Part shown: positions 13,550 to 24,242 of the stretch, piece by piece
Layout: every line of letters starts with the position of its first letter
How positions within the stretch are numbered: the first letter of the stretch is position 1
From: Stromatinia cepivora
Lineage: Eukaryota; Ascomycota; Leotiomycetes; Helotiales; Sclerotiniaceae
Assembly: GCA_014898415.1 (NCBI GenBank)
Contig: RCTD01000015.1
Span: 1 to 64,000 of the forward strand
Reading direction: 5' to 3'
DNA: 64,000 nt
Program-made: the position numbers and the translations under genes
The notes under the pieces: model-generated
Database searches by the model: none
Told to the model about the DNA's origin: nothing
Seen by the model: only the letters and a program-made list of their open reading frames with translations

Positions 13550-13831
13550 TATCATAAATCGTGAATTATAGGAGGCTAATTATATAATACCTCTTATCTT
13601 TTATATTCATTAATAAACTGATCATTCGTGTACATATATTATGATTTATACAATTTAGTATAGTAAAATGGTAACCTTAATAATATATACGCACAACCCT
13701 ACAGTTTACAAATAGGTATTTGTATATATATATCTAATCGCTCCTTACGAGCTATAGTTCTTCAGTTGTAGATTCTAAAGAACATAATTGACCCTGTTTA
13801 TTCAGCTCTACTACGGCTCTTGTGCGTCACA
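13550..13831 (+). repeat. 3' LTR of gypsy-1
   Basis: 282 bp, starting TATCATAAATCGTGAATT (a transition-mutated TGTCACGAATCG) and ending GTGCGTCACA. A purine-rich tract (GGGGGAGTAG) lies immediately upstream, as expected before a 3' LTR, and ATAAA follows. Confidence 0.87.
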
Positions 13832-16800
13832 ATAAACTTTATAATTCAGTTCAACAACAATTATAATTTTGGAGAAATAAATTATAGAAAATCAATCTTC
13901 GCCATACTATTATAATAATATACTAATAATTATCCCATCAAATATATCTGTTTCGAATATACAAGGAAATCAATGATTATAGTATTGCAGGAACAGAATA
14001 AAGATAAGTTTTTTCTTCAAGATATTGAATACATTTTGGTATACTTCGTCAAATACGAATTTAACATTTACTTTAATAAGTTCATTAAAAGATTTCATTA
14101 TTATACCGTAATCCTTAATAAACCATTAATAAAAATTACAAAAACCAAAGAATAATTGAATCCCTTTCATTATTATCGAAAAGATCCAGTTCTTAACTAT
14201 CTCAATCTTTTCAGGGTCTACCTCTATTCCTTTAATAAAAATAATAAAACCCAAATATTTGATATATATAATATTGAATTCGCATTTTTTGAGATCTATT
14301 TGTAGATCAGCGGTTTCTAATCATTTGAGAATTAGTTTGATATAAATTTGATATTCTTCTTCGTTTTCAGAATAGATTAGAATATCGTTGAGATATACTA
14401 TACAAAAAATATCTAAATAATCAAATAGAATATCATTTATATAACACTAATAGATTACAGAACCATTCGTTAATCCGAATAATACAATCTTGCATTTATA
14501 TAATCCGTATCGGATTCGAAAAATAATATACTTTTCCGAAATAGGATTCATTTTTATATAATAAAAAGCTTAACGAATATCGAATTTGATAAAGATCTTA
14601 ACACCGAAAAACCAAAAAAGCATTTCATCAATCAAAAAAAGGGGATATCGATCCTTATACATTAAAGAATTCAATAATTTGAAGTTTATACAGAATTTCA
14701 AATTACCATTAGGTTTCTTAACGAATAGGATAAATACAATATAAAAAACTTGATTAGATTCAATAAAACCTTTACTGAAATTATTTATAATATATTCTTT
14801 AACGATTTCTAATTATTCCAAGGATATCTTATAAAATGAACTATAATATAAGATTTGTTCTCCTTCACCTTCCAATATAATTTTATAATTATAAAATCGG
14901 TTAAAAAACAAGATGTTTGATTCATACTTGAAAAAGATTCGATAATATTATCGATATTCAAATGGTATTTTAGATTCTAAATTGATTTCGGCCAATACTC
15001 GATTGAGTTTTTTTCGAATTTTTATATTCTTGAATTCGATCAAGGCAACCAATACTCTCTCTTCTGTATATCGTTCGTTCTATCAGAAGTTTATTATATC
15101 ATCGAATTCTTTCAGAGTAATGGTAAAGAGTTCAATTTGTTCATTTCTCTTATATTCTAATTAGAATTTATCGGGTTTGAATATATATAGATCAAGAACT
15201 TCAGACGATAAATAAAGAAGGCATTCGTAAATCTGCAATAATAATATAATTGGTTGGAAAGAAGATGAATTGAATTTGAAGGGAATCGGGATTTCTTCCT
15301 TTTCAATAAGAATCTATATTGTATTTATATTTGAAGATTCTTATTGTATATCATCAATTATAATTGATCTACTTAATTGCAAATCTCTTCGATTCCAATA
15401 TTCTTCGAATTGATCATTTTGTCGATCAGTATCTTATTGAATTAATTGATCGATCTTCTATTTGCAAAAGGATAATTGGGTAACAAAAAGATTATTTGAA
15501 TAAAAGATAATATAGAATCTTTCTTTAAACTATTTGAAATATCAATTAAAGCAATCAAACTTTGCTCAAATCTTTGATAACCAAAGTCTACTTAAAATAA
15601 CATTATAATTCCCTAATTCAATAATAAAGAAAAGAACAAAAGATTGTTCACAATTATTAACTATTAAATTAAAGAATATGAAATAAATAATAATATAACC
15701 TTGTATATCATTATACTCTTTAACTTCAATTGAAACTTCAAACAATATAATTCTAGATTTAAATATAAAAAATAAACAAATAAAAAGTATAATATTAATA
15801 AAAACGAATTCATTTGTTTTAGAATCAATAAATACTTTTGATCAATAAATATAACTATTTTTCGAAAAATTATAAGGGAAGATAAATACTTTTCCTCCTA
15901 TAAGCTTGATTAAATCAAGAAATCTTATATTTTATATAACATTTAGAATAAAAATAAAATCTAAACATTTGGTTTTAAACACTTTTCTTCTTCTAAATAA
16001 ATATTCTATATAATTTCAATTATAACTTCTAAACTAAAATCTTTTTTAGTATCCCGATATTCTTCGAATTCTTTTGCTTTTTCTTATACCATCTCGATTT
16101 CATTAAGGTTATTGATATAAAGTATCAATATATATATTATTTTAGAAAAGGGAAAAAGTAATGAGCATTTGAAGTTCGAATAATTATTGAATATAATAGG
16201 ATTGGTGTATCCAAAAAAAGTATTCTAAAATAGAAATGATTTTGGGAATATAGAGATTCCAAAATTGAAGTTATTAGAATTCCAAAAGAATTATAAGGGA
16301 TTTGTAGTAATTATTGATTTACAAGTAATTATAAAAACTTTTTGATTAATATAATATCGGTTTCGTTTTCGTAATAAAACTTCGTTTTGATTTATTTTAG
16401 TAAATATATTTATAAGTTCTTTTATAATTTTATAATCCTTAATAAATATTATTATTATTTGTAAAAGAAAATCGGAAATCTTCTATTCAAAATCCTTGAA
16501 TAAAATTTTATTATTGGTAATTTCTATTTAGATAATAAATAATCTGAACTTTCTATACCATTCTAGGAAATTGTTATATCAAATTGTATTAGATATAATC
16601 TACATTTCATATTGAAAACGAACATTATCAACTTCAACCGGATTCCGATAAATCGTTATAAACTGTTCGATCAATTCGAATACCATAAATCAGGGTATTT
16701 GTATATAAAGAGTATAATAATATATTTATATTTTCGATTCGATTTGATCGATTATATATATATAACATTGCATTTCACTCTTAAATAATATAACATATAA

Positions 16801-17964
16801 TTCGAATCGTTCTATAATCAATAATTACCACAAATTAGTTTTAGATTTAATATTATCGTTAAATTTAATAATAAGATTTATAGATTTTGGTATATATATA
16901 TCTTACTGCAAATTGTAATTAACACAGGAATACGATCTTGACCAATTAGATCAACTTTTTGAATAAAAGAACCCCTAATTATTAAATAGATCATCACTTC
17001 CTAAAAAAAAAAAGAATCCTCAAAGAACCCCGAATAATCAAATCATTTGATCAAAGTTTTTTTCCTTTGACTTCAAAATCTTCGAATTTGCTTAAATAAA
17101 GATCCTTAGATTTCGATTAAAGGAATAAAAGAAGTTCCAGATACTATTATTGATCTAAATGCTTATATAAGCATTACTTGGGGTTCAAAAGGAGATTACA
17201 TTATTACAAAACTCATTATCACTATAACTTTCAATTATCGATTCTCCTTTTTCAAATTTATAACCATTATATAGAAATCTTATAATTATAATAATAATTC
17301 GAAAGAAACAATTGAACCATTGGGAGCATCGGCTTTATATATTGGAATCTTCTCTTTACCAGTCTTTTTTTTTCCAATAATAATATTATCCAATCCTATA
17401 TTTATATTTTCTTCGAAGGGTTGTTGAAATAATTAAGGGAAAGAAAAGGATTCCTCAAAATATATTTTCGAAAATTCGGAGTATACAGGAAAAAAAGTTC
17501 GTTATATTATAAAAATGATAATATACTTTTAAAAATATTTATATCTTTATTGATTAAATCAGAATAGATTTTCTTCTTTTGAATATAATGTTATAAAAGT
17601 TCACCTAAAAAGGTATTATTAAAGTGAGGTATTATTTAGGAGACCATTAAATAGCCGGATGCTTATAAATGAATTATAAATAATATAATGTATAAAAGCC
17701 ATAATAAAATTGAATAAATAGGGTCAATTATGTTCTTTAGAATCTACAATTGAAGAACTATAACTCGTAAAGAGCGATTAGATATATATACACAAATACC
17801 CATTTGTGGACTGCAGGGTTATGTGTATGCGTTATTAGGGTTACCATTTTACCATACTAAATCGTATGATTCATAATGTATGCGTACGGATGATCAGCTC
17901 ATAAATTGATATGGGAGATAAGAGGTATCACGTGGTTAGCCTCCTGTGGTTCACGATTCGTGAC
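13832..17964 (-). mobile_element. Ty3/gypsy element 'gypsy-2', proximal (5') part
   Basis: On the minus strand this reads from an LTR at 17964 inward through untranslated/gag-like sequence, protease (near 15850), reverse transcriptase (near 15000-14250) and RNase H, stopping at 13832 exactly where gypsy-1 was inserted. It continues at 1338. It is highly similar to gypsy-1 throughout, with transitions dominating the differences. The piece at 13973-14155 is open on the plus strand only by chance, as the mirror of RNase H. It lacks the Copia insertion, so it preserves the empty site. Confidence 0.85.
17684..17964 (-). repeat. 5' LTR of gypsy-2 (inverse orientation)
   Basis: The reverse complement starts TGTCACGAATCGTGAACCAC at 17964 and runs about 281 bp, matching the two gypsy-1 LTRs. 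It marks the right border of the transposon nest; base composition changes sharply within 150 bp. Confidence 0.85.
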
Positions 17965-18162
17965 AATTTTCAAATTTCAGAATATAAAACTATTCCCAAA
18001 AAAATTTATAGTTAATTATAGATATTTATAGTTTTTGATAAGTATTTTCTCGAATTATCAATAAACGATTATTAGATTATAATTTCTTTAATTTATTATT
18101 TATGATTTGGGTTGGTTTTTCAAAAAAGAGTACGGTTAACCATCTATCGATTATACTGGTGA

Positions 18163-19000
18163 TCAATCTGGGTATAAGGCCAAACCGCTATTGAACAATG
18201 TGAAGAAGCATATGGATGTCCATACCTGCTTCTTTGCCCTTGAGAAGGTGCAGTGGAATTCCTGGCCGGAAAAGGCTGATGGTTCCATCAAGTAACTGCT
18301 AAGTGTCAAGAGGGAGTTCGCTTGGCGTTTCAACCAGCCTTGTAAAATAATAGCAGAAATTTTTACCTTTACTAGATCTGCTGCACATTTCAGTCCATTC
18401 ATTCCAACTCCCATATCTTGAAGACCCTCATATGCAACAGTTCCGTAAATGAAGGCGTTGAAAGGGAAACGGGCATTAATCTCGGTAATGCGGTAATTTC
18501 CGAAAGTCGTACCATTCTCATCAAGTGCATCCTCAACAAGAAAGCCCGGTCTCCACGAGCCCCGGCACTCTCGGTATATTGGAATCTTATTGTTGGCAAT
18601 TTGAGCTTCCATCCACTATACACATGAAAGATTAGATAACAAGAAGCAAAAGAAGACCCAATTCCTTCACCAGCTGACGATGAAAAGACTGGTGAACTCA
18701 CGCGCAAAAGATTTTCTTCTCGTCTCTCAAGAGGCATGGGGTCAGGAAAGTGTACAGTCTGATCTGTTCACCATCTTTCGACAATGTCCGTTATTGTCCG
18801 ATATAAATGGAACGGCCTCAAAGATATGCCTAATTATCTCTTCGCTTCGTCATCTGGTTGCATACATTGAGATGAAGAAGCCTACCTCCTACCACTTGCT
18901 TCAGCAGGTACGCATCAGGCCAGGGCTCGAAAGTCATCAACTTGTCCAGGAGTATGATGTCGAAAACAATGCGTATGTACAAGAGCAAGAAAGCACATTG
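18163..19000 (-). pseudogene. Decayed host gene, possibly ATP-grasp-like, at the transposon border
   Basis: Minus-strand coding-like islands are joined by plausible introns. One ends ERREENLLR with a GTGAGT donor. The next begins WMEAQIANNKIPIYRE and includes SWRPGFLVEDAL, YRITEINARFPFNAFIYG and EGLQDMGVGMNGLKCAADL. A third reads DGTISLFRPGIPLHLLKG and MDIHMLLHIVQ. The I-T-E-I-N-x-R-F motif resembles the metal-binding end of ATP-grasp enzymes; this is inference only. In-frame stops occur after VERW (TGA), after PLDT (TAG) and after HIVQ (TAG), and no clean start is seen. Some of these are explainable by C-to-T or G-to-A changes, consistent with RIP leaking from the adjacent transposon. Confidence 0.5.
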
Positions 19001-19249
19001 CTTTAAGCTGACTGGCTGAATAATATCAAGGTTGATGAACCTCTGAATCACGCTAATGTCAAGGAACTTTTGCACCACTGGAGATGCGGCTAATTCTATG
19101 CAGATGGTTACACATATAGATCGTCTTCACGGGTATTGCATGAATTACTTGGGTTAATCGTTAATCAAGACACGAATCAATATCAAATCTGCCATCACCA
19201 CTTGGTATGGTATCTGTACTCCGTATAGTGTAGAAAAATGCAAAAGAAT

Positions 19250-19660
19250 AGGGGTAGATACTTTGGATAATAAATTCAGTATATAATAGCAATTCGATAA
19301 AAAACTATAGATTAGATATAGAAAGATAGAACAAAAAAACAGATGTAGATATCTCAAATAATGAATTCAGTACATAATCTATTATGTAGCTGGATGAAAA
19401 ACTGTAGACTATATAGAAAGATAGAAGAGAAGAGGTATAGATATTATCTAAGTTCAATAAGAAAAACCATATGACTATAGAGAGAGAGGTAAGATCTTAT
19501 AAAAGAATAGATGTAAGTATTTTAAATAATAAATTCAATATATAATCAATCTATTATATAGTTGGATGAAAAACTATGTAGATTATATAGAAAGGTGCAA
19601 AAAAAATAGCTATAGGTGTAGATATTTAAGCTCAGTAAGAGAAACTATAGGTTGTGGAAG
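19250..19660. repeat. Degenerate tandem-like repeats of about 90-110 bp
   Basis: Four to five diverged units share the blocks GTAGATATTT, AATAAATTCAGTATATAAT, GGATGAAAAACTATAGA and TATAGAAAGATAGA, starting near 19250, 19346, 19437, 19517 and 19618. The region is AT-rich with no coding frame. Confidence 0.6.
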
Positions 19661-19661
19661 C

Positions 19662-19798
19662 CAACTGAACGCCTAACCCTAAGTAGGCGATATATCAGCA
19701 GAATTCCATTGTTAGGGTATTTTCAAAAATTGATATAGGCTATTGAGCCCTGAATGTATTAAGGCGGTGACCTCATTAGGTTAGGCCGTTCAGTTGAA
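19662..19798. mobile_element. Short terminal-inverted-repeat element (MITE candidate)
   Basis: The left end CAACTGAACGCCTAACCCTAA is mirrored at the right end (TTAGGTTAGGCCGTTCAGTTG) with small gaps, over about 20 bp. Total length is about 137 bp with no coding capacity. A clear target duplication is not visible. Confidence 0.45.
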
Positions 19799-19922
19799 CC
19801 CTGCTTAGATGCAGAGGGTTAGTGGGGGGTAAATAAATAATAACAGCCTAAGGTTCAAACATTAAAGCTTTCCCCATGCTTAAACAAAATCATAGATACC
19901 TAGGTAGGTAGTAGGTAACCTT

Positions 19923-19977
19923 CATTCATCCATCCATTCATCCATCCATCCATCCATCCATCCATCCATCCATCCAT
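19923..19977. repeat. (CATC)n microsatellite
   Basis: About 13 nearly uninterrupted CATC/CATT tetranucleotides lie roughly 70 bp upstream of the prefoldin start codon. Confidence 0.9.
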
Positions 19978-20042
19978 TGCAATTCATACATCATCTCCAG
20001 AATATTTTCCACTTCCACTTCCACAACATTACAACTGCAAAC

Positions 20043-20693
20043 ATGCAACGTCGTATGGTAATATGCCCACTTCATATATTTACCCTCCCAGATAGCACAT
20101 ATCATATCCTAACAATCTATCCAGTTATCAAAAGAAGATGAGGCAGCAGTCGGCGCAGATGAGGTCGAGGTACGAAGAGAGGATCAAGACAAAATCAATC
20201 GATTTAGTCGTCTACATCAAAGAGAAATTGGACTGGAGGAGGAGCTGAAGTCAAAACATGTCAGTACAATCAAGATATCCGCGATCAATCAATGAGCTTA
20301 ATAGTCTGCAACAAATATTGCAGATCGTATTGTTGATTACATTGCTGATTATATTCCTGTATAGAAAGAAAAGGAAGACCTCGACGATGTTTCGGGTGAA
20401 CTTGAGTTGGCAGACGAAGACGAACCGATACCGTACGACAAGCCAACATCCTCCTTCACAGTTCAACAACCATGCGTCGAATCAGGCTGACATTTTGAAG
20501 TTACAAAATCGGGGATTCATTTATTTCACTACCACTACCAGAAGTCCAGGAATTGCTCACGAAATCGACAGAGAACATCGAGGAGGAGGTTACGCTGGTC
20601 GAAGAAAAGCTTGGTACAATCAGGGAGGAAATGACACAATTGAAGGTGGAATTATATGCTAGATTTGGTCGAAGTATCAATCTGGAAACATAG
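20043..20693 (+). CDS. Prefoldin subunit 4 (Gim3-like co-chaperone)
   Basis: Prefoldin is a cytosolic hexamer that hands unfolded actin and tubulin to the CCT chaperonin; subunit 4 is a beta-type subunit. Four exons are read: 20043-20057, 20125-20259, 20365-20432 and 20501-20693, giving 136 residues, the usual size for this family. Sequence hallmarks are REDQDKINRFSRL in the first helix, the acidic DLDDVSGELELADEDEPIPY before KIGDSF (yeast Gim3 has a very similar EIELIDEDEPVQY-KVGDLF), and a C-terminal coiled coil ending LYARFGRSINLE. The first exon codes only five residues (MQRRM) and is fixed by a GTAATATG donor. The introns are in phases 0, 0 and 2 and all restore the frame exactly. Open frames in other phases here are not genes. 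Confidence 0.9.
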
Positions 20694-21470
20694 ACTGCCG
20701 AAAGAATTTTCATACGAACACGCAAAGGATCCATCAAAGCTCCACAACATAGACACGAAGTGACCCAAACGCAACAACAGTTAGCTCGAAACAGTTATAA
20801 GATATAGGGTTACAGTACGAAGTATATCCTTGCGTATTCGAAAACATTCACCGATCAGAAGCTGCTTACACATTTTTCTCGCTCACCGCAATCCGTTTTC
20901 AATCCACCGCATCATCCAGGTCCATCTGTTAGTAACAGCTGCCGAGGTTGGTTCCACCCGCCTTTGAAGCATCAAGACTTTACATAAGGCTCAAGAAATT
21001 TCCATCACATCCACTAGCTTGACGAATTCCCTTAGAGATCTGCCGCTCATCAAATCTGGTTAACAGCAATCCTTACGCTTGTGACGGCACCATCTTTCCT
21101 TTCAACCAACATTTAAGACTCCCATAGCATGCAGTGGACCCCCACCAAACATTCGACAGTGGAGAGAGCTCCACGCTTGAAAAGTTAATTCTTCCTTTGT
21201 CAAAGATCCTGTGTAACCACGGGCACATAAATTATGGGCACATATCAATTTTAAGGCCCTGCAAAGGTTTTGTTTCCAGTTAAGTATATCACAAGTTAGG
21301 TGGCTCTCTTTTACATTTTGCTACAATTCATTTTACTCCTTCCTGTACACAGTATAGAACTTGACCCTATTCATGACTTCAAACTTGATCAAGGTAACCT
21401 AGGACATACAAAAGAGAAATAACAGAACGTTCCTCTGTCTGGCTTGACGAGGGCAGCCGAGAAACCAACA
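20694..21470. other. Intergenic region between prefoldin 4 and an MFS gene
   Basis: No coding frame, RNA gene or convincing repeat seen. The 100 bp before 21471 are CT-rich as in many fungal promoters. Confidence 0.6.
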
Positions 21471-23335
21471 ATGTCCAGCGCAGACCGGGAAAATACAATT
21501 GGCGTGACGGGGCTTTGTAGGAATGAGATGCCTGCAAATCATTTACAAACAGATCGTGCACCAATTGGTAACTGCATCCTTCAGTACTCGGGAATGCAGA
21601 CGTGTGCTAGTGAGGATGCAGGACGACGTGGGGGTGGCCTTTCTCGAATAGTCTCCCGAATTGACCATGACGATGCGGAGATACGATACGACATTGAGGC
21701 TAAATGCAACCACATATCTCTACCGGATTCATCCGCATCCAGCATCTTGGGCTCCCGCAAGAAAGTAATACATTGGGAGGAGGATGATCCGGAAAATCCA
21801 TACAATTGGTCTTCGGTGCGTCAATATCTTGTATTGGGGGATATTTAAGAGAATATTCAGGAAAAAGAAATTGAAGTCATCGGCTGATTTTAATGCATAG
21901 GCATGGAAGTGTTACATCGTTCTCGTAGGAATTCTTGTGGTAATCAATAGTACCATGGGTTCTTCGTTGCCTTCAAATGCAATCCCATATATTGCTCCAC
22001 ACTTTCACATAACATCGGAGTCTGCGCAAATTCTACCAATATCAATGTACCTCTTTGGATATGTGCTTGGACCTTTGGTATTTTGCCCATTATCAGAACA
22101 ATATGGGCGAAGAATGATCATGTTGGCAAGCTTTTTTGGCTACAACCGTCTTCACACTAGGTTGCGCCTTAACACCAACGTGGGGAGGGTTATTAGCATT
22201 TCAAATTCTTGCCGGTATCAATGCAAGTAGCCCTATTTCTGTCAGTGGAGGTATCTATGCAGATATATACAAGGATCCAGTCACAAGAGGGCGAGCCATG
22301 GCGATCTTCAGTGGAGGCACTTGCGCAGGTCCTGTAGTGGCTCCAATCATATCGGGATTTATATCTCCTGCCCTTGGCTGGCGTTGGACTTTCTGGATTG
22401 TTTTGATTGTCGCTGGTGCATCTTGGATTCCTCTTGTATTTCTTCCAGAAACCTATGGTCCTGTTCTACTCCTTAAACGCGCGAAGAAGTTGCGCAAAGA
22501 AACGGGCAATCCAGAAATATTCGCGCCCATCGAACTGGAAAAGCAAGACTTAAAACAAATGATAACCGTGACACTCACGCGACCTGTTCGCATGCTATTT
22601 TTCGAACTTATTGTTTTGGCCGCTTGCTCCTACCTCGCCCTGGCGTATGGGATATTCTACATGTACTTTGAGGCTTTTCCCATTATCTTTGAAGGAATTT
22701 ATGGCGAATCGTCTGGTGTGTCTGGTCTTATGTTCCTTCCCATCACCGGTGGTGCCTTTCTAGCTATCATTGTGTTCCTCTGGTGGGATACATTTTTCCG
22801 CAAAGCTCAAGCAGCCAATAAACATTGGACACAAAAAGAAGAATTCCGACGACTACCGCTAGCCCTTTTCGGTGGACCACTTTACGTGATTTCGCTTCTC
22901 TGGTTGGGCTGGACATCCCGTGCCTCAATTCCCTTCTATGTTCCAATGTTGGCCGGTATCCCATTCGGAATGGGGTATATATTAATCTTCGTCGCATTAC
23001 TCAACTATCTGACAGATGCCTATGAAGTTTTCGCTGCGAGTGCTATGGCTGCATCGAGCTGCTGTAGAATTTTAGCTGGCGCGGTATTGCCATTTGCTGC
23101 CAAGCCTATGTACTCCAGACTGGGAGTGCCATGGGCAAGTAGTCTGCTTGCCTTTTTGAGTCTGTTTATGTGCGGGATACCATTGTTGTTTATATGGAAG
23201 GGTGATCGTATTAGGGAAGGAAGTGTGTTTTGTCAGGAGCTCAAAGAACGAAAGACCGAACAATTAGAGAACTTGGAAAAGGAGAGATTGGCGAGAGGAA
23301 CTGGTCGAGGGACTAGGGTTACCGAGAAAGTCTGA
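21471..23335 (+). pseudogene. MFS transporter, DHA1 drug:H+ antiporter type, with a +1 frameshift
   Basis: Exon 1 (21471-21815) ends in WEEDDPENPYNWSS, the hallmark just before TM1 of fungal DHA1 exporters. A phase-0 intron (21816-21900) leads to exon 2, which covers the membrane domain: PLSEQYGRR (motif A loop), FQILAGINASSPISVSGG, GWRWTFW, FLPETYGP and six more helices. Between LASFF and ATTVFTLGCAL the frame shifts at a run of six T (22132-22137). Removing one T would give an uninterrupted protein of about 592 residues, normal for the family. No GT-AG pair can remove a single base, so this is either a sequencing/assembly indel or a true null allele. Both halves are otherwise well conserved, which favours a recent event or an error. 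Substrate unknown; plasma-membrane efflux of toxicants is typical. Confidence 0.8.
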
Positions 23336-24242
23336 TTCCACAAAGGAGCGTATTGAAGGGGGTGCCCTTGGTATGAGAACTGGTTTATTGATTCATCTTG
23401 ATACACATGCATGTCGGATATGAACATTTTGGTTAGATATAGGCAAAATATATAGCATGCATGTGGTTTGACATCTAATTAGGTACCATCGTTAGGCGCT
23501 TTTTAAGTTATTTACTAAAACCTCTTAAGTCTTAATGATCTCTCACAGCTAGCATATGGGTGTTTTGATCGTCACAGTGACAGATTTATCTATCCCTAAG
23601 GTAGAATTTTCTGCTAGATGATGCAACGCGACCTTCCTATTGGGATTTTCTGAGTTATCACATGTCAACTTATATCCCACGTCCAGGCTGCCCAATTCTT
23701 TTTTAACCAGAATCAATGTCAACAGGTATACTTGTCGAAATGTTTTGACATCAAATAACAATAGACAGACTGAAATACCCCGCAGGTGTGAGGACATCCT
23801 TCCTTCTGCTTAAACATTGTGGAACTAAACAGCAGAAGCTTTGAATATCTCAACAGCGACATGGCCACCAAAAGCTAATCGAGAAAACACGTGCCTCCCG
23901 GAAAGAATTAGCGGATATCTAGGAGCCATTAGAGTATGGGATTCTTTCCTCCAGCTTTGTTATAGGATGAAGTAGTGTTCCCACAGCATTTTCAGGACAA
24001 TACTTCCGACTTACACAAAGCATCAATGCATTGTAATGCAAATAACACTAATATTGATCAATTTTTATTTTATGTGAATGGATAAGTTCATGATGCACAG
24101 TAAAGTTCTTTTATCATTTGCTTTGCTTTCATCTTAATCCGTCGTGTGGCTTGATACATTCCAGGGAAAAGTCACCAGCCTCAATTCTCCATTCGAACAA
24201 ACACCAGAATTCCCTCCTCTGTATCATGTCAATCTAATACTG
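23336..24242. other. Intergenic region
   Basis: No supported gene. Open frames are short and lack codon structure or splice context. Confidence 0.6.

Larger units (their letters stand above)
1339..13831 (+). mobile_element. Ty3/gypsy LTR retrotransposon 'gypsy-1' (RIP-degraded, interrupted by Copia)
   Basis: The element is bounded by two 282-bp direct LTRs (1339-1620 and 13550-13831) and flanked on both sides by ATAAA (1334-1338, 13832-13836). Removing the nested Copia (2516-7998) plus one TATTA leaves about 7.0 kb, a normal gypsy length. Internal order on the plus strand is gag-like, protease, reverse transcriptase, RNase H and integrase, then a purine-rich tract (GAAAGGGGGAGTAG) just before the 3' LTR. 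Each domain is recognisable only in pieces because of many TAA/TAG/TGA stops and transition-type changes, as expected from RIP. It is non-autonomous in its present state. Confidence 0.88.

Noticed and set aside
1..17964. CRISPR array, plasmid or mitochondrial origin for the AT-rich segment
   Set aside because: The AT bias is explained by RIP on identifiable LTR elements with target duplications; no regular spacer-repeat pattern or mitochondrial genes are present.
19672..19684. Telomere-like CCTAACCCTAA at the element end
   Set aside because: Only about two units, within an inverted-repeat end; no array and no sign of a chromosome end.
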